Source: Halomonas alkalisoli (GTDB lineage Bacteria; Pseudomonadota; Gammaproteobacteria; Pseudomonadales; Halomonadaceae). From it: a stretch of 64,000 bases of DNA. How positions within the stretch are numbered: position 1 is the stretch's first letter; every line of letters begins with the position of its first letter. The stretch spans positions 186,001 to 250,000 of the forward strand of contig NZ_JAKCMI010000012.1 of NCBI RefSeq assembly GCF_021412585.1, in the 5' to 3' direction. Shown here piece after piece: positions 56,569 through 63,673 of this stretch. Both the position numbers and the translations under genes were made by a program. The notes under the pieces were generated by a model. It saw only the letters and a program-made list of their open reading frames with translations, had not been told where the DNA came from and did no database searches.

Positions 56569-56872
56569 ATCTCGTCTCGCCAAGGGTAAGCAAGGAGGTT
56601 GGGACCAGCCATTCAATGGCTAGAGCGCTGTTTGGGGGCATTTTGAGGGGTGGGAGACTCCCCCCATTGTTCTGCCAGCGACATCGACTTGCCTGAAGAG
56701 GCCAGCCGGATGAGCCATCGACAAGACCCAGGTCGTAACCACGCCTGTCGGCGTCGCTGCAAGGCATGGACCCATCTCGACGCTGGACCACACTCTGCTT
56801 GCCTCCGATGGTTCCGCAAGGTCCCGGATGACGCGAACCCCATTTACCAGCCCGTCAAAAAGGATGCCCTTG
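56569..56872. promoter_or_regulatory. Divergent gbcB-gbcA control region
   Basis: The 304-base spacer contains a perfect 15-bp palindrome AGCCATTCAATGGCT (56607-56621), 39 bases before the gbcB start, and a G-rich/C-rich stretch near 56630-56668. In Pseudomonas the betaine genes are activated by the AraC-type regulator GbdR; I cannot confirm a GbdR site here. AAAAAGGA precedes the gbcA start. Confidence 0.45.
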
Positions 56873-58159
56873 ATGTCCACTGCCACACCCTCGCCGCTCG
56901 ATGACCCGCTATCTGCCATTCGTCTCGATGTGGCCTCCCGTCTCGACAACCGCCAGCCCGGTTTCTCGCTGGCACAGCCGTTCTACAACGATGGTGGATT
57001 CTTCGCCCTCGACATGGAGACGATCTTCGAGAAGGAGTGGTTGTTTGCCGGCATGAGCTGCGAGATACCGGCCAAGGGGAACTATCTTACCCTGGACGTG
57101 GGCGACAACCCCATCATCATCGTCCGCGGTGCCGAGGGTGCCATTCACGCGTTCCACAATGTCTGCCGCCATCGTGGCTCACGGCTCTGTACCCAGTCAC
57201 GCGGCAAAGTGGCCAAACTGGTCTGCCCCTATCATCAGTGGACCTATGAGCTCGACGGCCGGCTACTGTTCGCTGGCAGCGATATGGGCGGCGACTTCGA
57301 TCTCGCCGAGTATGGATTGCGCCCCATCGCCGTAGAGAGCGCCGGCGGCTTCATCTTCATCTGCCTGTCCGACACGCCTCCTCCCATCGACGAATTCCTG
57401 GCGAGCCTGTCGCGCTATGTGGCCCCCCATGACCTGGAGAATGCCAAGGTCGCCGTGGAGTCCACCATCGTCGAGCAGGCCAACTGGAAGCTCGTGATCG
57501 AGAACAATCGCGAATGCTATCACTGTAACGGCGCTCACCCGGAGCTGCTCAACTCGCTACAGGAATTCGACGATACCGACGACCCCCGCGCCACCGATGC
57601 CTACAAGGCCCTGGTCGCAAGAAAGCAGAGCGACTGGGATGCGCTCGATATCCCCTGGGCGCTGCAGCGCCACGGCCGCAGGAATCGCCTGACCCGCACC
57701 CCCCTGCTCGAAGGGCGCGTTTCCATGACCATGGACGGCACACAGGGCTGCAAGCGGCTGCTGGGCGAGCTGAGCGATCCCGACATGGGCTCGCTGCGCA
57801 TCCTGCACCTGCCCAACTCCTGGAACCACGTCATGGGCGATCACGCGATAGTCTTCCGCGTCATGCCCCTGGGACCACAGCAGACCGTGGTGACGACCAA
57901 GTGGCTGGTGCACAAGGACGCGGTGGAAGGCGTCGACTACGACCCGACGGCACTGCGTCGCGTGTGGGATGCCACCAACGAGCAGGACCGTCGCCTGGCC
58001 GAAGAGAACCAGCGCGGCATCAACTCGAAGGCCTACTCACCCGGGCCCTACTCGCCCACCTATGAGTTCGGCGTCATCGACTTCATCGACTGGTACTGCG
58101 AGCGACTGCAGGAACATATCGGGCAGGCCACACCGAGCCTTCAGGTAGTGCGCCGCTGA
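56873..58159 (+). CDS. gbcA: Glycine betaine monooxygenase, Rieske oxygenase subunit GbcA
   Basis: Hydroxylates a methyl group of glycine betaine, giving dimethylglycine and formaldehyde. The 428-residue protein has the Rieske motif CRHRGSRLC ... CPYHQWTYELDG (Cys-x-His and Cys-x2-His ligands) and the mononuclear iron site in ENNRECYHCNGAHPELL with a later Asp. The N-terminus includes QPFYNDGGFFALDMETIFEKEWLFAG. Length and motifs match Pseudomonas GbcA. The ATG at 56873 has AAGGA 9 bases upstream; the frame is open to an earlier ATG at 56828. Choline or carnitine Rieske oxygenases are alternatives, but gbcB and C1 genes next door favour betaine. Confidence 0.92.
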   Translation: MSTATPSPLDDPLSAIRLDVASRLDNRQPGFSLAQPFYNDGGFFALDMETIFEKEWLFAGMSCEIPAKGNYLTLDVGDNPIIIVRGAEGAIHAFHNVCRHRGSRLCTQSRGKVAKLVCPYHQWTYELDGRLLFAGSDMGGDFDLAEYGLRPIAVESAGGFIFICLSDTPPPIDEFLASLSRYVAPHDLENAKVAVESTIVEQANWKLVIENNRECYHCNGAHPELLNSLQEFDDTDDPRATDAYKALVARKQSDWDALDIPWALQRHGRRNRLTRTPLLEGRVSMTMDGTQGCKRLLGELSDPDMGSLRILHLPNSWNHVMGDHAIVFRVMPLGPQQTVVTTKWLVHKDAVEGVDYDPTALRRVWDATNEQDRRLAEENQRGINSKAYSPGPYSPTYEFGVIDFIDWYCERLQEHIGQATPSLQVVRR

Positions 58160-58208
58160 AGATAGCTCGCAGGTGAAGATAGGGCGCCGCTTATCTGTGC
58201 GCCATACC

Positions 58209-58240
58209 TGACGGGACCCGCCTCTGCGCGGGTCCCGTCA
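58209..58240 (+). terminator. Terminator of gbcA
   Basis: A perfect 13-bp stem, TGACGGGACCCGC (58209-58221) with its complement (58228-58240), is followed by TTTCTG, 49 bases after the gbcA stop. Confidence 0.75.
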
Positions 58241-58344
58241 TTTCTGCGCCCATCGTTTCAGTAGCCAACGTTTCAGCAAACAATATGGCAAAGCCGTAGC
58301 GGCCAAGCCGATGACCAGGATAGCGTGGAATAGGCTTGTAGCAA

Positions 58345-58376
58345 CGAAAAAGCCCCGGCTCTTTCGAGTCGGGGAA
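58345..58376 (-). terminator. Terminator of the formate dehydrogenase transcript
   Basis: On the minus strand CCCCGACTC, GAAA, GAGCCGGGG (one mismatch) is followed by CTTTTTCG. It lies 27 bases after the stop of the 79-residue protein gene, so this gene ends the fds transcript. Confidence 0.75.
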
Positions 58377-58402
58377 GCCTTCAGCACGCTAATACGGTCT
58401 TG

Positions 58403-58642
58403 CTATCGCAAGGCAGGCAACAGGACCTCATCCAGTGCTGCCCTCACCGAGGGCAGCATGATGTCGGTCCGCTCGCCGAGCGCTTGCACCAGTTCCTGAA
58501 GACCAGCCACGCCCTCCTCGTCATGCTGCAGCAGTGCCAGGCGGGCGCTGGTTTCCGGGCTGGCTCCCTCGGGGATACGAATACCGAGCGCCACCAAACG
58601 ATCACGGAAATCATCGTCATCGATCAGGTCGACGATCATCAT
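58403..58642 (-). CDS. Unknown 79-residue acidic protein at the end of the formate dehydrogenase operon
   Basis: Not a family I recognise. It starts MMIVDLIDDDDFRDRLVALG and is rich in Leu, Asp, Glu and Ala, probably all-helical and cytoplasmic; no Cys, no membrane segment. GGAGAG precedes the ATG at 58640-58642. It lies 76 bases after the formate dehydrogenase large subunit and before the shared terminator. In position it replaces the usual small FdsD subunit, but it does not read like FdsD. A role in enzyme assembly or stability is an inference from context only. Confidence 0.65.
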   Translation of the reverse strand: MMIVDLIDDDDFRDRLVALGIRIPEGASPETSARLALLQHDEEGVAGLQELVQALGERTDIMLPSVRAALDEVLLPALR

Positions 58643-58718
58643 CGGTCTGCTCTCCTCTCCTGCTCTACCATGGCTGTCTGCATGACAGACCGCTCCACAT
58701 CACATGGCGCGACCTGGC

Positions 58719-61559
58719 CTATACGCTCTCCACCGGCGCCGACGCATTGGCGCGGCTCAAGCGACAGGCAGCATACTTGAACTCCGGGATCTTGCCGAAG
58801 GGATCCAGCGCCGGGTTGGTCAGGATGTTGGCGGCGGCCTCGGCGTAGCAGAACGGCACGAACACCATGCCCTCGGGCATGGCCGGGTCGGTACGTACCG
58901 ACAGGGTAATGCTCCCCCTGCGCGTGGTGATGGTAATGGCGGAGCCGGGCTCCACCCCCAGCCGGCGCATCTCAGCCGGTGCCAGGGTCGCCACCGCTTC
59001 CGGCTCCAGGTCGTCGAGCACCTGGGCGCGCCGGGTCATGGAGCCGGTATGCCAGTGCTCCAACTGGCGCCCGGTCGTGAGCACGACCGGGTACTCGGCA
59101 TCGATCGGCTCGTCCGGTGGCAGCGGCAGGGTCGGCGAGAAGGATGCGCGGCCGCTCTCCGTGTGGAAGGCATCGCTGAATACCACATCGGCTCCCGGCT
59201 CGTCGTCTGCCGGGCAGGGATAGGTCACCGACGCCTCCCGCTCCAGGCGCTCCCAACTGATGTGATCCAGCGAAGGCATGCCCTGCTTCATTTCCGCGAA
59301 GACGTCGCGGGGGTGATCGTAGTGCCAATCGAGGTCGAAGCGCCGGGCGATCTCCTGGATGATCCACCAGTCCGTCCGGGCTTCCCCGGGCATGGGCACG
59401 GCGGCGCGGCCGAGCTGTACCTGTCGGTTGGTATTGGTAACGGTGCCATCCTTCTCCGGCCAGGCGGAAGCCGGCAGTATCACATCGGCGAACTGGGCGG
59501 TCTCGGTCACGAACAGATCCTGCACCACCAGGTGTTCCAGTTGCGCCAGGGCACTGCGGGCATGCGCCAGGTCCGGATCGGACATGGCGGGATTCTCGCC
59601 CTGGATATACATGCCCTTGATCGTGCCGTCATGAATGGCGTGCATGATCTCCACCACGGTCAGCCCCGGCTGGTCGTCCAGCGGCGTATTCCACAGCTCT
59701 TCGAAAGCGGCACGAACCTGGGCATCCGCGACCGGTTGGTAGTCGGGCAGCACCATGGGAATCAGGCCCGCATCGGAGGCTCCCTGAACGTTGTTCTGCC
59801 CACGCAGCGGATGCAGGCCCGTGCCCGGACGCCCGATCTGGCCGCAGGCCAACGCCAGCGAGATGAGGCAACGGGCGTTGTCCGTGCCGTGGGTGTGCTG
59901 GGAAATACCCATGCCCCAGAAGATCATCGCCCTCTCCGCGGTGGCATAGACACGCGCCACTTCACGAATGGTTGCCGGATCCACGCCGCAAGCCCCGGAC
60001 ATCGCTTCGGGGGTCATGGGCGCCACATGGGCCTTGAGCGCTTCGAACCCCTCGGTGTGCTGGGCGATATACGCCTCGTCGTAGAGGCCCTCGGTGACGA
60101 TGACATTGAGCAGGGCATTGAACAGCGATACGTCGGACCCTGGCTTGAACCGCACGCTGAGGTGTGCATAGGCATCCAGCGACTGGCCACGGGGATCGAT
60201 GATGATGAACTTGGTGCCGCGCTTGGCCGCCTGCTTGAAGAAGGTCGCTGCCACCGGGTGGTTGATGGCCGGATTGCAGCCGGTGAGGATGACCACGTCG
60301 GCCTTTTCCGCCTGCATGAACGAGGCCGTGACCGCCCCCGAGCCGATGCACTCCATCAGCGCCGCCACCGAACTGGCATGGCACAGCCGAGTACAGTGAT
60401 CGACGTTGTTGGTGCCGAAACCGGTACGTACCAGCTTCTGGAACAGCCACGCTTCCTCGTTGGTGCACTTGGCGCTACCGAAGCCGGCCAGCGCAGCGGG
60501 GCCATGTTCGGCCTTGAGCCGCTTCAGGCCATCGGCGGCCATATCCAGCGCCTCGTCCCAGCTCGCCTCACGAAAATGGGTCAGCGGCGCGGCAGGGTCA
60601 AAGGCAGGATCGAGCCCCTTGGGCACCCCGGCCTTGCGGATCAAGGGCCGGGTGATTCGTGCGGGATGATTGGGGTAATCGAAACCGAAGCGGCCCTTTA
60701 CGCAGAGACGATTCTGGTTCGAGGGGCCGTCGCGTCCTTCGACAAACAGGATCCGGTCATCCTTGACGTGATAGGTCAGCTGGCAGCCTACGCCGCAATA
60801 GGGGCAGACCGAGTCGACCTGGCGATCGGCCGCACGGGAGTCGCCATGGCCGGCCGCATCGACCAGGGTCGCCGGCATCAGCGCTCCGGTAGGACAAGCC
60901 TGCACGCACTCGCCGCAGGCCACACAGGTGCTATCCCCCATGGGGTCGTCGAAGTCGAAGACGATCTTCGACGCCGCGCCCCGATGAGCCATGCCGATGA
61001 CGTCATTGACCTGGACTTCACGGCAGGCTCGTACGCAAAGATTGCACTCGATACAGGCATTGAGGTCGACGGCCATCGCCGAGTGGGAGCGGTCCTGCGT
61101 CAACGAGGACTCGCGGTCGGCCACATGATGCACCGTCGGCTGGCTGCGCTCGCCCTGCTCAGGCAACCACTGGCGCACCGCATCGGCATCGACGGCGAGC
61201 TGGTCGGCCATGGCCCAGAAGTGGCTGGAGCGGTCGGGGCTCGCATGGCGAGCAGGCTGGTCGACGGCAAGCAGCTCCAGGACGCCCTCACGCGCCACCC
61301 GGGCACGATCGGAGGTAGCACTTCTGACCACCATGCCGGGAGCGGCCTGGCGCAGGCAGCTCGCCGCCAGGACGCGCTCGCCTTCGATCTCGACCATGCA
61401 GGCACGGCAGTTGCCGTCACTGCGATAGCCCGGCGCATCCTTGAAGCAGAGATGGGGAATGGTCTCGCCGGCGCGCTTGGCGACCTGCCACAGGGTTTCT
61501 CCCGGCGTGGCGCTGATTTCATGCCCATCCAGGGTCAGGGTAAAGGTTTCCTGATTCAT
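58719..61559 (-). CDS. fdsA: NAD-dependent formate dehydrogenase, molybdopterin-containing alpha subunit
   Basis: Oxidises formate to CO2. The 946 residues contain: a 2Fe-2S domain (Cys38, Cys51, Cys54, Cys68); two 4Fe-4S clusters (Cys169/172/175/179 and 212/215/218/222); the Mo/W-bisMGD core with its own 4Fe-4S (Cys252/255/259/286) and the active-site Cys393 in HCTRLCHASSV, so no selenocysteine; and a C-terminal MGD-binding domain. The stretch between Cys68 and Cys169 has no Cys, so the Cys3His cluster of NuoG/FdsA relatives is missing. The ATG at 61557-61559 lies 4 bases after the stop of the fused beta subunit and follows AGGGGA. The pairing resembles FDH1 of Methylobacterium extorquens. 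Confidence 0.9.
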   Translation of the reverse strand: MNQETFTLTLDGHEISATPGETLWQVAKRAGETIPHLCFKDAPGYRSDGNCRACMVEIEGERVLAASCLRQAAPGMVVRSATSDRARVAREGVLELLAVDQPARHASPDRSSHFWAMADQLAVDADAVRQWLPEQGERSQPTVHHVADRESSLTQDRSHSAMAVDLNACIECNLCVRACREVQVNDVIGMAHRGAASKIVFDFDDPMGDSTCVACGECVQACPTGALMPATLVDAAGHGDSRAADRQVDSVCPYCGVGCQLTYHVKDDRILFVEGRDGPSNQNRLCVKGRFGFDYPNHPARITRPLIRKAGVPKGLDPAFDPAAPLTHFREASWDEALDMAADGLKRLKAEHGPAALAGFGSAKCTNEEAWLFQKLVRTGFGTNNVDHCTRLCHASSVAALMECIGSGAVTASFMQAEKADVVILTGCNPAINHPVAATFFKQAAKRGTKFIIIDPRGQSLDAYAHLSVRFKPGSDVSLFNALLNVIVTEGLYDEAYIAQHTEGFEALKAHVAPMTPEAMSGACGVDPATIREVARVYATAERAMIFWGMGISQHTHGTDNARCLISLALACGQIGRPGTGLHPLRGQNNVQGASDAGLIPMVLPDYQPVADAQVRAAFEELWNTPLDDQPGLTVVEIMHAIHDGTIKGMYIQGENPAMSDPDLAHARSALAQLEHLVVQDLFVTETAQFADVILPASAWPEKDGTVTNTNRQVQLGRAAVPMPGEARTDWWIIQEIARRFDLDWHYDHPRDVFAEMKQGMPSLDHISWERLEREASVTYPCPADDEPGADVVFSDAFHTESGRASFSPTLPLPPDEPIDAEYPVVLTTGRQLEHWHTGSMTRRAQVLDDLEPEAVATLAPAEMRRLGVEPGSAITITTRRGSITLSVRTDPAMPEGMVFVPFCYAEAAANILTNPALDPFGKIPEFKYAACRLSRANASAPVESV

Positions 61560-61563
61560 GGTT

Positions 61564-63282
61564 TCATCCCCTGACAATCACGTTCTGATCGGCCAATTCG
61601 GTCCGAAAATCCTTGAGCAGACCGAGCACCGGATTCGGCGCCGCCTGGCCCAGCCCGCAGATCGAGGCGTCCATCATCACCTGCGACAGGCGATCCAGCG
61701 CCGCTGCATCCCACTCCGGTCGCTCCAGCAGGGTCAGCATCTTTTCACTGCCGACCCGGCACGGCGTGCACTGGCCGCAGGATTCGTCGGCGAAGAAGGC
61801 CAGCAGGTTGGTGGCCACCCCGCGCAGGTCATCCTGGTCGGAGAGCACGATGATAGCGGCGGAACCGATGAAGCAGCCGTGCTCCTGAAGGGTGTCGAAG
61901 TCCAGAGGGACGTCAGCCTTGCTCGCCGGCAGGATACCGCCGGAGGCACCGCCCGGGAGATACCCCAGCAGACGGTGCCCGTCTGCCATGCCACCGCAGT
62001 ACTCATCGACCAGTTCGCGCAAGGTGATGCCGGCCGGCGCCAGATGCACGCCGGGATAACGAACCCGGCCGGAGACCGAGAAGCTGCGCAGCCCCTTGCG
62101 GCCATGCCGCCCTTGGCTTGCGAACCATTCGGCGCCACGCTTGTGGATGACCGGGATCCAGTAGACCGTTTCCACGTTGTTGACCAGGGTCGGCCGGTCG
62201 AAGAGCCCCTTCTGGGCCACGAAGGGAGGACGATGGCGCGGCTTGCCCGGCTTGCCCTCCAGCGACTCGATCAACGCCGACTCCTCGCCGCAGATGTAGG
62301 CCCCGGCACCGCGACGCAGGACCACGTAGCCGGGGTCGACCAGACCGGCCTGCTCCAGCTCTTCGGTCGCCTCCCGCAGTACCCGATGAAGGCCCGGATA
62401 CTCATCGCGCAGGTAGATATAGAGCGCCTCGGCCTCCACGGCCCAGGCGCTCACCAGGGCGCCTTCCAGAAAACGGTGCGGTTCACGCTCCAGGTAGTAG
62501 CGATCCTTGAAGGTACCGGGCTCGCCCTCGTCGGCATTGATGACGCAGTACCTCGGCCCGGGTTCGGCACGCACGAAGTGCCACTTGCGGAAGGTGGGAA
62601 AGCCGGCTCCGCCCAGGCCGCGCAGGCCCGCCTCTTCCATCTCCTGCATCAAGGTTTCGACCGACACGCGCCCTTCACGGCAGTCTGCCAGAAGCGTGTA
62701 GCCGCCAACGGCCCGGTAGTCGGCCAGGCTGGGCCAGTCGATGGGATCGGGATGCAGCTCCCCCGTCTCCAGGGCCGACGTCACGCTCTCGGGGGTGGCA
62801 TGCCCCAGGTGTCGATGGCCCACCTCCACCACCGGCGCGGTCTCGCAGCGTCCCATGCAGGGTGCCCGCAGCACGCGCACCTCGGCAGGGTCGGCACCCT
62901 CCTCCAGCCGGGCCCGGAGCGCCTCGGCACCGGCCAACTGGCAGGAGAGTGAATCACAGACCCGCAGCGTGATCGCAGGCGGCGCCTGCTGATCGTCGTG
63001 GGTCACGTCGAAATGCGCATAAAAGGTCGCCGTCTCGTAGACCGCGGCCATGGGAAGATTCATGTAGCTGGCCAGGGCGCGAAGCGCTGCCAGGGGGAGA
63101 TGCCCGCGACTATCCTGAATCGCATGGAGGTGCTCGATCAACAGGTCGCGCCGGCGCATCTCGGGTTGCTCACGCTCATCGCCAATCAGCTGGCGCAGTG
63201 CCGCAAGCTCATCGGTGTCGAGTTCGCGGCCGCGGGGCTTGCCACGAAAACGGCGCTTGGGATTCACGGTCTGGACGGTCAT
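61564..63282 (-). CDS. fdsB: Formate dehydrogenase beta subunit, fused FdsG-FdsB (NuoE-NuoF type)
   Basis: NAD-reducing diaphorase subunit of 572 residues. Residues about 20-180 form a NuoE/FdsG thioredoxin-like 2Fe-2S domain (VCDSLSCQLAG and APCMGRCETAP). Residues about 195-560 form a NuoF/FdsB domain with the FMN/NAD loops LRGLGGAGFPTFRKWHF and GAGAYICGEESALIES, and a 4Fe-4S site ESCGQCTPCRVGSEKM with a later CGLGQ. In most bacteria FdsG and FdsB are separate chains; the fusion and length are as in Methylobacterium FDH1 beta. The ATG at 63280-63282 has no clear ribosome site but overlaps the stop of a 14-codon leader ORF. Confidence 0.9.
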   Translation of the reverse strand: MTVQTVNPKRRFRGKPRGRELDTDELAALRQLIGDEREQPEMRRRDLLIEHLHAIQDSRGHLPLAALRALASYMNLPMAAVYETATFYAHFDVTHDDQQAPPAITLRVCDSLSCQLAGAEALRARLEEGADPAEVRVLRAPCMGRCETAPVVEVGHRHLGHATPESVTSALETGELHPDPIDWPSLADYRAVGGYTLLADCREGRVSVETLMQEMEEAGLRGLGGAGFPTFRKWHFVRAEPGPRYCVINADEGEPGTFKDRYYLEREPHRFLEGALVSAWAVEAEALYIYLRDEYPGLHRVLREATEELEQAGLVDPGYVVLRRGAGAYICGEESALIESLEGKPGKPRHRPPFVAQKGLFDRPTLVNNVETVYWIPVIHKRGAEWFASQGRHGRKGLRSFSVSGRVRYPGVHLAPAGITLRELVDEYCGGMADGHRLLGYLPGGASGGILPASKADVPLDFDTLQEHGCFIGSAAIIVLSDQDDLRGVATNLLAFFADESCGQCTPCRVGSEKMLTLLERPEWDAAALDRLSQVMMDASICGLGQAAPNPVLGLLKDFRTELADQNVIVRG

Positions 63283-63323
63283 GGGGGCTCGATATTCGGT
63301 CTTGTTGGTAGTGGCGGATTCAT
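63279..63323 (-). CDS. 14-codon leader ORF coupled to the formate dehydrogenase start
   Basis: ATG at 63321-63323 is preceded by GGGGGAG and encodes MNPPLPTRPNIEPP; its TGA (63279-63281) overlaps the fused beta-subunit ATG as ATGA. The beta-subunit start itself lacks a good ribosome site, so coupled re-initiation is plausible. Five of the 14 residues are Pro, which could slow translation. Translation is not proven. Confidence 0.5.
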   Translation of the reverse strand: MNPPLPTRPNIEPP

Positions 63324-63338
63324 GGTGTCACTCCCCCT

Positions 63339-63379
63339 ATACTAGGACAATGTCCGGCGCGCCAGACAATACATTGTCC
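63339..63379 (-). promoter_or_regulatory. Promoter of the formate dehydrogenase operon with two operator-like palindromes
   Basis: Palindrome 1 is GGACAATGTCC (63345-63355) and palindrome 2 is GACAATACATTGTC (63365-63378); outer arms GGACAATGT and ACATTGTCC (63345-63353, 63371-63379) also form a perfect inverted repeat. On the minus strand TTGTCT (63364-63369) and TAGTAT (63339-63344) are 19 bp apart, so the palindromes lie on the -35 and spacer. This arrangement suits a dimeric repressor or a regulator of unknown family. Confidence 0.55.
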
Positions 63380-63396
63380 CTGCTGGGGCATGATGG

Positions 63397-63426
63397 GATG
63401 AGCCTCGATGTGAACCGAGGCTCATC
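63397..63426 (-). terminator. Hairpin between the formaldehyde and formate dehydrogenase genes
   Basis: A perfect 11-bp stem, GATGAGCCTCG (63397-63407) with its complement (63416-63426), 8-base loop, downstream of the 90-bp repeats on the minus strand. It has no T tract. It probably ends the formaldehyde dehydrogenase transcript before the fds promoter. Confidence 0.5.
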
Positions 63427-63463
63427 GCCTATCGCTACGGTATACCTGCCGTCATCGCCAGTA

Positions 63464-63673
63464 TCAGGCGGCCACGCTGCCGTGGGGGTCGATACCCCGA
63501 AAGGCTGGCGGCGCCGCCTTTTGGCGCTAGACAACGGCCAGTTCAGGCACGCCTCAGGCGGCCACGCTGCCGTGGGGGTCAATACCCCGAAAGGCTGGCG
63601 GCGCCGCCTTTTGGCGCTAGACAACGGCCAGTTCAGGCACCCCTCAGGCAGCCACGCTGCCGTGGGGGTCAAT
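63464..63673. repeat. 90-bp tandem repeat containing the 3' end of the formaldehyde dehydrogenase gene
   Basis: Two full 90-bp units (63464-63553, 63554-63643) differ at two positions or so; the first 30 bp occur a third time at 63644-63673, where they are the genuine last codons (DPHGSVAA and stop) of the gene. Each full unit therefore carries a stray copy of the gene's 3' end plus 60 bp of downstream sequence with a GGCGGCGCCGCC palindrome. Confidence 0.92.

Noticed and set aside
58403-58642. FdsD (formate dehydrogenase delta subunit) as name for the 79-residue protein
   Set aside because: It lacks the Met-Ala-Asn-Gln-Ile and Phe-Trp segments I associate with FdsD, so no gene symbol was given.
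58704-61574. 956-codon open frame on the plus strand
   Set aside because: It lies exactly opposite the formate dehydrogenase alpha subunit, whose clusters and active site are unmistakable. Long antisense frames are expected at this G+C, and the translation is His/Gly/Arg-rich without motifs.
61558-62952. 464-codon open frame on the plus strand
   Set aside because: Antisense to the fused formate dehydrogenase beta subunit; no domain recognisable.
63464-63673. Possible CRISPR-like array
   Set aside because: Units are contiguous 90-bp tandem copies with no spacers, and the third copy is coding sequence of the formaldehyde dehydrogenase gene.
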